Below are positions 34,601 to 43,026 of a DNA stretch of 64,000 bases, one piece after another (positions within the stretch are counted from its first letter, which is position 1; the number at the start of each line of letters is the position of its first letter). Origin of the DNA: Pelecanus crispus. Taxonomy: Eukaryota; Chordata; Aves; Pelecaniformes; Pelecanidae. The stretch covers positions 12,846,734 to 12,910,733 of the forward strand of contig NC_134651.1 in the NCBI RefSeq assembly GCF_030463565.1, read 5' to 3'. The position numbers and the translations under genes were made by a program. Below the pieces are notes generated by a model. It saw only the letters and a program-made list of their open reading frames with translations, was not told the origin of the DNA and searched no databases.

Positions 34601-37600
34601 CCAGACCTGGGTGCAACCTCCACCTGCCTCTGTGTGGAGGGGCAGGGTGAGGCTTGTGCCGGATGATGGGGTAAGGCGTGTTCAGCCAGGCAAACCTAGA
34701 AAGCACCTGCTTGCTACTGCTGGCCTGCTAGAAAGCACCAAACGTAACCAAGTTCAAAGATATGGAGAACCCAGATTGTCCTGGATGCGAAGGAGAGCCC
34801 TGCTTGGAGACATCTGTGGTGCAAGAGGCAAGGATGCTCTGTGGCACTGCAGTGTGTGGTGCACCACAGTTTCTGATGGGTTACCACCCAGCAATGAATT
34901 AGACTGAAATCTTTTGTGGTTTTGGCCACTACAGGTCCCTGGGAACCTCCATAGCTTGTTTGTGCTGCAGGTATTTGCGAGCAGCGGCCCTGAAATTTTC
35001 TCTCAGCTGTGAAATGGGTTTGCATTGAACCCAAGGGAGCCTTTGGGTCTGTGCCCTGTGGCTTGTGGGAGGCTCTGCTTGCAGACCACAACTTGTAGCC
35101 TCAAGCTCAGGTCTAACCTTTCCCTTCTGCTTCCCTGGGGGCTGGATAGGGTGTCCCAAGAGCAAGCTGTGGCCAGGGATCCAGGCTGGCTGCAAGGTGC
35201 ACCCACTGCCATGGCCTGGCAAAGTGTGCCCAGCTCAGGGGCCCTCCTTGCACATGGCTGGCATCAGAGAGGCACAGACTGGGGGTTTAGCCACAGGGGT
35301 TTCATCAGCCCATAGGTGTGTAAATCCCATTGGGTCCAATAAGAATTAGGTGCCCAAATACTTTCAGAAATCTGGTCCTCTGTGGGTAAGCTCTGAATCT
35401 GGTGTCCCACTGACTGTTAGTCCAATGAATGTTGTCAGCTTACCTGTGCTCTCCCCGTTGTCCAGGGGACTGAGAACTCCTGTGCCAAATAAATGGGGAA
35501 AACCAGCTTCTTCCCAGCTTTTCCAGCACTACCCTTTCAGCTGGCCAAACAGGTCTGCTGTCTACCCCACTCTCTGCCCCGTGATATCACAGCTCACCTT
35601 CACATAGTCGTATTCACAGAGGTAGGATGACTCCAAGTCAAAATGCATGAAGTACAGCTTGATTTTAAATCCATCGGGCACAGAGATGTTCCACGTCACT
35701 TCCGAGTCACTGGGATAGGAATCGGGGAAGTTGGGAGACTGGATCTCACCAAACATGTCCGTCAGCTCAATGGCATCCACCACACAGAGCAGCAAGGCAC
35801 AAAAGGACCAGGTCAGGGGGTACCTGGAAAACACATGTGACGAGATGAAATAAAACTCTAGCAATGCCAAAACCTGTTGAGGCCTCAGTCGCTTTTCCCA
35901 TGTGGGTTGTGTAAGGTCACACGCTTGCAATGGCTGGGAGGGTAGGTGCAGCACCCTGTCACCATGAGCAAACCCCCTGCCAAACTGTGGGGAGGGGGAG
36001 GCCAGGGTGGGAGCCATGCGGGCTCCCAGGAGGGGAAGCCCCTTTGAAAGGGGGTGATGCAGGTGCCATGCCTGATGCAAAGGCAGCCTCCGCAGCTCCC
36101 AGCCAGTTCTGGGCGCCGTCAGGAGCTCAGTGTTTCTCATGCTTCTGGGAGCAGCAGCCGCTGGCAACACGTCCTTTAACTAATGGGGGCTCTGATGGGC
36201 AAATCTTCATTTAATGGAAGAATAAAAGTAAGGATGCTTAATAAAATAATGACGCTTTCTAAATCAGTTTAATGAAAGCATCATGGCAATAACTGCTAAG
36301 TATCCTTATTATTATTACTGCTTAGCCTCATCCTGCCAAAGTGGGATCATTGACTGTCAATAAACAGCACACGCCTTTGCAGCTGGGCAAGGATGGACCG
36401 GGGCCCCAGCAGCATAACCCAGCACGTTACTCTCCACTATTTTATGCTTTTCTCTCTTCTCTTCTCTTCTCTTCTCTTCTCTTCTCTTCTCTTCTCTTCT
36501 CTTCTCTTCTCTTCTCTTCTCTTCTCTTCCTCTTCTCTTCTCTTCTCTCTCTTTCTCTTCTCTTCTCTTCTCTTCTCTTCTCTTCTCTCTTCTCTTCTCT
36601 TCTCTTCTCTTCTCTTCTCTTCTCCTCTCCTCTCCTCTCCCTCTCCTCTCCTCTCCTCTCTCGTCTTTTTCTTTTCTTTTCTTTTCTTTTCTTTTCTTTT
36701 CTTTTCTTTTCTTTTCTTTTCTTTTCTTTTCTTTTCTTTTCTTTTCTTTTCTTTTCTTTTCTTTTCTTTTCTTTTCTTTTCTTCTTCTTTTCTCTTCTTT
36801 TCTCTTCTTTTCTCTTCTTTTCTCTTCTTTTCTCTTCTTTTCTTTTTGTCTTTTCTCTTCTTTTTGTTTCTTTTAATTTCTTTTCTTGCTTCTTTTAATT
36901 TCTTTCCTTTTTCCTTTTTCCTACTCTTTTCTTTTCCTACTCCTTTCTTTTCCTTTCTTCTTTTTCTCATCAATTCTTAGGGTACCACTCACAGAAGGAG
37001 AAGCACACAGAGGTTGAGATCCTTAGAGATCTTTTGTCATCAAACTCAGCTTTTAAAAAAATCTCAGCCTAAAGGGATTGTCCCAACTTGTTACCAACTT
37101 GTTTGCCCCAGAGGAAGGCAGAGAGGACAGGTAAATCAGTGGCAGTCCAGCTGACCTCGCACCAGCCTCAAGCTCCATTTGAGCATGAAAGTGAGCGTAA
37201 ATTGAGTATTTCTCCGTGCAAGGGGAGAACACCGCCTGTGCTGGTGGCGCAAACACAAAATCCTGTGCCATTGCATGGGACCCAGAAAGAGGAGCAGACC
37301 TCAGGCTCTTCACACCCAGTGGAGCGCACAAAGGAAAAGAACCATGCAGGAAATTAGAGCCATTAGAGACAAAAATTTCCGCTTTCTAAAATAGGTACTA
37401 AGGCCTGGCAAAGGCTTGTAGGTGTGTATTACAGGCACTGGAACTACTCACATGTACATTTGCAAAATGGTTTCAAAATCAGGGCTTGATTTAGGTATGC
37501 TGGTGAGGAAATTCAAGCTATATAAGTGGATTATTTTAACCTGCCTGTGTCCTTTCAAAAACAGGGAAGTAGATTTCTGGGGCTAATCTGTGTAGTGCCA

Positions 37601-38269
37601 TCACTTTTCCCAGCTCTTCATTACAACGCAAACTTAATGGGAGCTGAGAAATTTGGATTGATTTTTCTTTCAAGCAGAGTGAGGTTGAACATGCCTTTTT
37701 CTGACAGCTTGTCTGAAACCACAAAAATGTGTGAAGGGAAAATCTGTTTCTCCTCCGGTCAGAGTACATGCATGGGGCTGGATGCTCAGCTGGTGTAAAT
37801 GGGCATCACCTCCTCGACTTGAACCGTTTACCGGTGCAACTCTCTGCTTTCCCTTTAAACACGGGAGGCAAAACAACATCAAACTTCTTTCCCATGCCAG
37901 GAGAGCCTTACCCTCACGTAAAAGTGACAAATGACTGTGGCGTGCCCGGAGACCTGAAGGCCGTGCAGCACGTCCAGCCTCGCTCGCACCTTTCGCCCAC
38001 GGACCGCGGCAGAGCCGTACGCCAAGGCTGCGCGCCCGTCACCCCAGGCTCCCGCTGGCCCTGCCGGGATGCTGGCACGCAAGCCGGGCTGCAGCACGAA
38101 GCCCAGGCGTGAGCAGCGCTTCGTTCGCTTGGCAGACGGGGAAACCGAAGAAGCCACGGTCATCAGAGGGAAACCTTCCCTGGCGGGATGGCCCCCCTGC
38201 CCGGCCGCGCCCCGAGACCACAGCGTGCCGGACCCCGGGGTCAGCCCGTCGCGGAGGTACTCACCTCAT
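12737..38269 (-). CDS. MASP1: MASP1 gene, MASP-3 isoform (mannan-binding lectin serine protease), 11 coding exons, 730 aa
   Basis: Secreted, Ca-dependent dimeric serine protease carried by mannose-binding lectin and ficolins. MASP-3 cleaves pro-factor D in mammals. The joined exons are, in transcript order, 38265-38269, 35598-35823, 27143-27320, 26750-26881, 26038-26234, 25567-25714, 24943-25061, 24001-24079, 19304-19441, 18233-18307 and 12737-13632. All phases match and the total is 2193 nt. Domains: signal peptide 1-19, CUB1 20-136 (Ca ligands Glu66, Asp74, Asp119), Ca-binding EGF 137-180 (Asn157 in the hydroxylation motif), CUB2 181-296, CCP1 297-362, CCP2 363-432, protease 448-730. Catalytic triad His495, Asp551, Ser664; S1 Asp658; activation at Arg447-Ile448. 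The His-loop disulfide is absent, as expected for MASP-3. The human isoform is 728 aa. Alternative MASP-1 protease exons were not found. Confidence 0.96.
13633..18232 (-). other. MASP1: MASP1 intron 10
   Basis: 4.6 kb between the CCP2 end and the protease exon. I see no protease-like exon, no named transposon and no strong repeat. Plus-strand open frames here look like chance. Confidence 0.7.
18233..18307 (-). CDS. MASP1: MASP1 coding exon 10: end of CCP2
   Basis: A 75-nt exon for residues 408-432: TYTCDASGVW ... LPSCRP. It holds the final CCP2 cysteines and Trp. Its phase 1 donor GTACTA is the point where mammalian transcripts choose between the MASP-3 protease exon and the split MASP-1 protease exons. 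Confidence 0.92.
18308..19303 (-). other. MASP1: MASP1 intron 9
   Basis: About 1 kb within CCP2. Nothing recognised beyond the splice sites. Confidence 0.7.
19304..19441 (-). CDS. MASP1: MASP1 coding exon 9: first part of CCP2
   Basis: Encodes residues 362-407: IADCKAPLELEHG, FSSRNNLTTY and the third-strand region YHCQHPYY. The acceptor is CTTTCAG and the donor is GTGAGC. One potential N-glycan site (NLT) is present, plus another at the exon end (NST). Confidence 0.94.
19442..24000 (-). other. MASP1: MASP1 intron 8 (expected site of a MAp44 exon)
   Basis: 4.6 kb. In mammals the MAp44-specific last exon lies here. I scanned by eye and could not find a convincing short phase 1 exon with a stop. 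There is a (CAAA)n tract at 21865-21886 on the plus strand. Confidence 0.5.
24001..24079 (-). CDS. MASP1: MASP1 coding exon 8: second half of CCP1
   Basis: A short 79-nt exon for residues 336-361 (DNLESDFFQIECLKDG, then TWSNKIPVCK). It carries the last two CCP1 cysteines (347 and 360) and the invariant Trp353. The donor is GTAAGG. Phase 1 exit fits the Ile codon completed by exon 9. Confidence 0.92.
24080..24942 (-). other. MASP1: MASP1 intron 7
   Basis: 863 bases splitting CCP1. Nothing recognised; the plus-strand open frame across it has no family resemblance. Confidence 0.65.
24943..25061 (-). CDS. MASP1: MASP1 coding exon 7: first half of CCP1
   Basis: Encodes residues 296-335, beginning GNPCP and including INGKIEPSQAKYTFKD and the second CCP cysteine in ISCNTGYKVLK. 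The acceptor is TTCAAAG and the donor is GTATGG. Phase 0 exit. Confidence 0.94.
25062..25566 (-). other. MASP1: MASP1 intron 6
   Basis: 505 bases between CUB2 and CCP1. Nothing recognised. Confidence 0.65.
25567..25714 (-). CDS. MASP1: MASP1 coding exon 6: second half of CUB2
   Basis: Encodes residues 247-295: FGPFCGEKSP, then ILFHSDNSGENRGWKLSY, which is near-invariant in MASP1 proteins. The acceptor is TTGGCAG and the donor is GTAAGT. Phase 1 exit. Confidence 0.95.
26038..26234 (-). CDS. MASP1: MASP1 coding exon 5: first half of CUB2
   Basis: Encodes residues 181-246, from VECSDNLYTQRSG to CPYDYIK. The split site within CUB2 matches that within CUB1 (both end after the YDYVK/YDYIK motif in phase 0), as known for the family. 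Confidence 0.95.
26750..26881 (-). CDS. MASP1: MASP1 coding exon 4: Ca-binding EGF domain
   Basis: Encodes residues 137-180, starting DVDEC. It has six Cys and the Asp/Asn hydroxylation consensus around Asn157 (CHNYIGGYYCSC). It is flanked by phase 1 introns, the usual arrangement for a shuffled EGF module. An open frame continues past the donor GTACTG into the intron but is not coding. Confidence 0.95.
27143..27320 (-). CDS. MASP1: MASP1 coding exon 3: second half of CUB1
   Basis: Encodes residues 78-136: ATFCGRETTDTEQ, then RSDFSNEERFTGFDAHY with Asp119 as the third Ca ligand. The acceptor is CTAACAG and the donor is GTAAGC. It exits in phase 1 into the EGF exon. CUB1-EGF forms the dimer and the collectin-binding platform in this family. 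Confidence 0.95.
30792..30817. repeat. (TGC)n trinucleotide repeat
   Basis: Eight perfect TGC units plus TG on the plus strand, read as CAG on the MASP1 transcript strand, inside intron 2. Not coding in any recognised exon. Confidence 0.9.
33535..33890 (+). mobile_element. Degenerate CR1-like LINE fragment
   Basis: The order of weak blocks matches the 3' part of an older CR1 family: 'aactctctgccacaggatgc', a short segment resembling 'acaagttcacagaggggga', 'atccattgagcaccactgaa', then 'gcactgttgg ... gggctgatg'. It is diverged and lacks a clear terminal repeat. Boundaries are approximate and the call needs a repeat-library search. Confidence 0.5.
35598..35823 (-). CDS. MASP1: MASP1 coding exon 2: signal peptide and first half of CUB1
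   Basis: Encodes residues 2-77. A hydrophobic core (SFCALLLCVVDA) ends the signal peptide near Ala19, then comes the mature start IELTDMFGEIQSP. The exon includes Glu66 and Asp74, two CUB1 calcium ligands, and the signature CEYDYVK. It leaves in phase 0 at donor GTGAGC. Confidence 0.95.
35824..38264 (-). other. MASP1: MASP1 intron 1
   Basis: 2.4 kb. It contains an AT-rich block at 36180-36340 that may be regulatory and the long polypyrimidine tract at 36448-36966. No other exon seen. Confidence 0.7.
36448..36966. repeat. Half-kilobase polypyrimidine microsatellite
   Basis: On the plus strand, a near-pure C/T tract. It begins as (TTCTC)n to about 36610, turns to (CTCTC)n to 36660, then (CTTTT)n to about 36780, then mixed TTCTCTTCTTTT units, and decays to T-rich sequence. 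It is polypurine on the MASP1 sense strand. The long Leu/Phe/Ser or Lys/Arg/Glu open frames across it are artefacts of the repeat. Confidence 0.97.
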
Positions 38270-38630
38270 TTTGCTGCCGGGAGGGTTTGCCGGTGGGTTT
38301 GGCGCGGAGGATCGCCGCTTGGTTTGCGGGGGACGGCTTTGCCTCCTTCCAAACGCTCCGCCGTCCGCCTTATCTCTGTCCGGAGATTTGTGAGCGTGTG
38401 TGCGCCTATGTGTGTGCGCGTCTGGAGTTGTCTGGCATTTTCCATGCAGGTCACGCCTTCCCCTGCCTGCAACCGTTCCCCACATCCCCACAGGCACGCA
38501 GGCAGACCTGCCTGCATTGGAACCGTCCTCCCCGCCCGCTGCTCCCTCCTCTCCCGCCGCGGGGCTGCCCGTGCGCTCCAGCAAAACCCACGGCATTCAG
38601 CGAAGTTTTTGTCTTCCCTAATCTCCAGAG

Positions 38631-38640
<10 letters not shown>
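37940..38640 (-). promoter_or_regulatory. MASP1: CpG-rich promoter region of MASP1
   Basis: CpG dinucleotides are far denser here than in the flanks, and the region brackets the ATG-containing exon 1. I see no TATA box at a fixed distance upstream on the minus strand; a minus-strand AGATAAGG (GATA-type) motif lies near 38366. The extent is estimated by eye. Confidence 0.55.
38265..38269 (-). CDS. MASP1: MASP1 coding exon 1 (start codon, five coding bases)
   Basis: Only ATGAG is coding, followed by the consensus donor GTGAGT. The two bases AG are completed by the first base of exon 2 to give Arg2. Mammalian MASP1 also begins Met-Arg and then a hydrophobic run, which supports this start. The 5' UTR continues toward higher coordinates in the CpG-rich region; its end is not determined. 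Confidence 0.85.
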
Positions 38641-38667
<27 letters not shown>

Positions 38668-38668
38668 C
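38634..38668. repeat. (TG)n followed by (GC)n, alternating purine-pyrimidine tract
   Basis: About 13 TG units running directly into GCGCGCGC, roughly 370 bases upstream of the MASP1 start codon. Such tracts can adopt Z-DNA. Confidence 0.92.
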
Positions 38669-38699
38669 CCATGCACATTGTGTTTTCACTCTATTTTTT

Positions 38700-40842
38700 C
38701 TCCGCCCCCCCCAGCCTGCTTTGCCAGATGGCTAAAATTTGCCTCTCAATAGGGTCGGAGGCTCCAGCGAAAACAGAAGGCAAGAACGTGTGAAAGAACG
38801 TGTGAAAAAAAACCTGTGTGGGGATAAATCGCTTTAGTGGTGGTGCGGCAGCTGGGATCGGTGCTCGGGACTTGCTTTCAGCTTCTCCGCTCAGTGCCAC
38901 GCAGCGTTTGGGACAGGAATCTGGTTTCCAAGAAACTTTCGAGTTCTGACAGTCCGAACAAAATCAAGACCTAGTTTGCAGCCTCCTGCAAAGCTGGGCT
39001 CAGCATTTTGTCCCAGGGCATAAGAGCACCTTTAGATGCGGACTCTGCTTGGGAGTGAGAATTCTAAACACTGAAGTTACAGGTTTTGAGCCTGACTCCC
39101 TCCTGTCGAGGAAACAGGTAAAAACATGAACACTCCCCGCTAAGCCACAGGAGATTCATTTTCCCTCCCTGCGCCAGGCACCAACTGAACCAAACCCCTC
39201 TTGTCTGCATAGCTAGGCGGGAAGAAGATCTACTTGGGCTGCAAACAAGGGAATAGCCCGTAGGAAGTGCAAGGGTGCAAGTGACTCCCTCCTCCAGAAA
39301 TGACACCCTTGGAGACACGAAGAGCAAAACTTTAATAGCTGTTTACCAACTTCAGCTTGAGCTGGTTAATGTAAACCCTGCAGACATCCACTGGCAGGCA
39401 CGGATACATACGCGGCATGTTAAAAGGCACACACAAACAAGAGCAGGGAAGACGCAGGGAAACTGGGATGTGTTGGCACCACTCCTGGAGCAGCAGCTCC
39501 CAGCCCTCCCTGGACTCCCCAGCTCGCTGATGTCAGGCTGCCGCGCCGCCGTTAAAGGGGCGATGTTAACTCCAGCCTCTGCGGAGGCTTTGCCCCTCCA
39601 GCAATCCCAGAGAAGCTGGGAGGGAAAGGGATAGAGAAGAAGGAAATAGAGTTTTCCTCTTTTCCCATTTCTTGTCTTTGTGCTCTGGGGGGTGATGGTT
39701 CCTTGGCTTTCCGTGCAGAAGCCGCTTCTCTTGCTCATGTGGGTCTCTGGTTCTGCGCTGGGGAAGAAATGGCACCTAGGAGACTCAGTCAAGTAAAATA
39801 GAAAAATAAGAGTGGAAAAGCGTTAGAAAAATAGCAGAAAGGCTCTGGGCAAAGGGAAGATCTCAGTCTGACATTATTTGTAGCTCTGTTTGGGAAGTTT
39901 TAACAGCTCATCACTGTACAGGCACGAGCTCTCACTCATGTTAACACACCCAGGCAAGCTGATCAAACTAATTAATATGTAAACAATGTGTCAAATACAA
40001 GGCTTCGTTTTTGCAGGCGAGTGTGGTCTTGTCTGAGCCCTGAATACAGTGTGATCTATTTTTTCCCTGCCTGTTCTGCAGGGTGGGTCCTTCATACACT
40101 CATTTTTCCATCACAACAGCCTTCTATAGCTTTTTGGAGCAGCTCCTCTAATTCAGGGGCACCTTTAATTCTGAACTGACATTTTCTTTGCCTGCTGATG
40201 CCTCTTTCAAGCCAGATCACTGAGGGTCAAAGTCTGTGTTTACACTGTGAGGCTGGACTGGGATGTGTGAAGAGGCAACAGAAGCTCTGCATGGTTTTGG
40301 CCCATGTTGCTGGGTGTAGCAGGGACTTAAAGCATCCGTGCTGACCCTGTAGGCTCTGGAGGGCAGGAAAGGATGCCCAAGAGGCATGTCACTGTAGATC
40401 CCATCAGCAGCCCTCTGAGCAGATTTCCCTGCCAAACTACCATATCCTGGGGGGTTTCCTTGCCCCAGTGCTTGTCCCCATCCACCAGCTTCCCAACCCC
40501 CCTTGGTGTGCAGAATCATAGCTCCCTGCAGGCTCATGCTGACCAGCTCAGAGACGAGGGTTTTTCTGGCCAAATCTGACCTGAGACAGTGTGGGCCCCT
40601 AAAGAAAGTTGAGAGGCAGTGGCTGAATGGCCACAACCTCATTTCTGCTGTCCCTAAGTGTCTAAAGCTATCTGCAGCTATCATTCCCTCCTGTTCCAAA
40701 TCCCAGCCCCAATACCTGCAGTGTCCCAGTCCTCTGCTAAGTGGCTCAGGTGTCCAGACCAGTCCTATTGGAGCCCTAGTTAGCTGGCCTGGGTAATTGC
40801 ATTGCCTCCCTCGGTTACAGCAGATCAGCTCTGATGGACAAC
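38700..40842. other. No gene recognised upstream of MASP1
   Basis: Unique-looking sequence without a recognisable exon. It could contain distal promoter elements for MASP1. Confidence 0.5.
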
Positions 40843-41325
40843 GGACAAGGGCAACGAAGCTGGTGAAGGGTCTGGAGCACAGGCCTTATGAGGAGCGGCT
40901 GAGGGAACTGGGGTTGTTTAGTCTGGAGAAGAGGAGGCTGAGGGGTGACCTTATCGCTCTCTACAACTACCTGAAAGGAGGTTGTAGAGAGGTGGGTGTT
41001 GGTCTCTTCTCCCAAGTAGTTAGCGATAGAACAAGAGGAAATGGGTTCAAGATGCACTGGGGAGGTTTAGATTGGATATTAGGAAAAATTTTTTCATGGA
41101 AAGGGTAGTCAAGCATTGGAACAGGCTGCCCAGAGAGGTGGTGGAGTCACCATCCCTGGAAGCGTTCAAAAAATGGGTAGACGTGGCACTTTGGGACATG
41201 GTTTAGTCTAGTCTACCCTTAATTGGTTTAGTGTGGACTTGGTAATGTTAGGTTAATGGTTAGACTGGATGATCTTAAAGGCCTTTTCCAACCTAAACGA
41301 TTCTATGATTCTATGATTCTATGAC
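40843..41325 (+). mobile_element. CR1 LINE fragment
   Basis: A well-preserved 3' CR1 segment of about 480 bases. It contains 'ggagcacaggccttatgagg', 'ctggagaagaggaggctgag', 'ggaacaggctgcccagagag' and a terminal run of ATTCTATG units. Plus orientation. An open frame of 103 aa within it is part of the element. Confidence 0.95.
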
Positions 41326-41961
41326 TCCGCACCCCACTGCTGCTGTGGGTCTGGGGCTGCCGTGCAGGTCTCTTCCCCCTGAGCCATGGTGCCACCCAGC
41401 AGCCGTGCAGGCTTGGCACTCCAGGTTGTCCCCAGGCTCTGTAGCAATATAAACCCTGTGCTGCAGAGTCTGCCGGTGGGGAGACAAACAGGGGCCTGCA
41501 AAGGGAAGGTGGTGGAGAATCTGCTCTGGCTGCAGTGCCTCCTCCAGCGTTATTCCCACCTGTCTAAGAGGAGGGTCCACCGTGGCCAGGCCTGGTCACT
41601 CACACAGCTGTGTGAAGTGTCCACCAAGAGTAAAAGCAAAAAAAAAGTCTCTGAGAAGAGGATCTGGTGCTGACTAGGCAGGGTGATGGGCAAGGGTCAC
41701 CATGTGTCATGTATGCTGCTACCTGGTCTTTACCTAAAACATCCAGCTAACGCAGTGATGCCAGGGGTGCTGAGTCTTGTCCCCACCTTACTGGGGGACT
41801 GGCAAAAATGTTATGAGGCCTCACCACGTAGTAACAGGAGAGGGCATGCTGAGTCTTTAACAAGGAGTGTTTTCTTCCCTGAGTGCTGATGGGACAGTGG
41901 AGGTAGACTGTGACAAACCAGCAGACAGACTTGGACCTGCTTTCTCACCAATGTCTCCCAT
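41326..41961. other. Spacer between two CR1 tails; nothing recognised
   Basis: About 640 bases of non-repeat sequence with no supported gene. Confidence 0.5.
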
Positions 41962-42007
41962 ACAAGGTCCCTTCCAACCTAAAGCATTCTATGATTCTAT
42001 GATTCTA
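41962..42007 (+). mobile_element. CR1 3'-terminal remnant
   Basis: Only the last 45 or so bases of a CR1 copy: 'caaggtcccttccaacct', then the ATTCTATGATTCTA end. It is a severely 5'-truncated insertion in the same orientation as its neighbour. Confidence 0.88.
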
Positions 42008-42882
42008 CTTGAAGAGGTCATCCCTGGAGTTACTTCTGCATGTCCATGATGCTCACCAAAGAGCAAGCTCAGCAGTGTTATCCAAAGCATTTCTTTATGC
42101 TGGGGTCAAATTCACCTCCTGGAAATAATACCCCTACACTCAGTGGAGTTAGACAGGGATAAAACAGCTGTGAGCTTATTCCTGCAGGAATAAGACTGTG
42201 GGATGAATCCACAGCTGGTGTAAATGTTCACACACTGAACACCAGTGTCCTGCAAGAGCTTGTGGCCCTCCTGCCCCCTGGGTGAGGCCAGCACAGCCCA
42301 CACCACAGCCTCTCTCAGGCCCTGTATTGGGCACATTGCAACATGTGCACTGCTCCTTGGCATGATGTATGTGACAGGGACAAAAGTTACAGCAGATCCT
42401 GCTCCTCGACAGAGCTGTGACATCTCTCCAGCTCTCCTCCACCCTGGATGCTGGAGGAGACCCCATCCTCCAGGAGATGCAAGCTCTGCTCCTGGCATCT
42501 CTCCTCCAGCTCAGATGGGTTCCTGGAGCCCCCTCGTGGCTCTTACCACTGACGAGATCCCACCAAAGCCATCCGTGGGGAGCTGCTGGTGGGGCCCACA
42601 GCACCCTGCTGCAGGTTCTCTTTGCAGCCCCAGTGCTAGGGAGACAGAAGGGCCCACCTTGGGGGTGTCACTGCGGGACAGGTCACGGAGGAGACAGCAG
42701 AGACACTCAGGAGGCTGAACAGGGCCGATAGTCCCATTGCAAATCTATCGCCCTGCTTTGCGAGCTTGGGATCAGACAAGTCCTTTGGAGGCTTTGCTGT
42801 CCCCTGCCCTAGGAGTCTGCTGCACGGTGTGCTGTGATGCTCCCAGGTGGAGGTGGCCCAGACCTGGAGGCATGGAGAGGGA

Positions 42883-43026
42883 GGCTGTACAGGCATGGGA
42901 AAAGGGGGGTATATGGCAGTGGGAAGAAGAAGGCACATGGAGATGGGGAAAGGAGGCTACACAGAGGTGGGAAAAGGAGGCTGTAGGGTGATGGGAAAGG
43001 GAAGCTCTGTGGAGAAGAGGGCAGAG
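42883..43026. repeat. 24-bp minisatellite, about six units
   Basis: Imperfect tandem units of 24 bases, each with the core GGC...ATGGGAAAAGG, at 42883, 42907, 42931, 42955, 42979 and 43003. The period is a multiple of three, so one plus frame reads as eight-residue repeats rich in Trp, Glu and Lys, but there is no other sign of coding. Confidence 0.8.

Larger units (their letters stand above)
27321..35597 (-). other. MASP1: MASP1 intron 2
   Basis: The largest intron, 8.3 kb, dividing CUB1. It holds a (TGC)n tract at 30792-30817, a CA/TA-rich stretch near 33225-33262, and a degenerate CR1-like fragment at about 33535-33890. No coding exon recognised. Confidence 0.65.

Noticed and set aside
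35824-36170. Upstream Met in frame with MASP1 exon 2 that would give a longer N-terminus
   Set aside because: A strong acceptor precedes 35823, and the ATGAG exon at 38265-38269 supplies the expected Met-Arg start before the signal peptide.
36341-36980. Open frames of 178-195 codons on both strands, rich in Leu/Phe/Ser or Lys/Arg/Glu
   Set aside because: They are read entirely from the C/T simple repeat, which lacks stop codons in several frames.
42737-42991. 84-codon frame with Trp/Glu octapeptide repeats
   Set aside because: It is produced by the 24-bp minisatellite and has no gene context.
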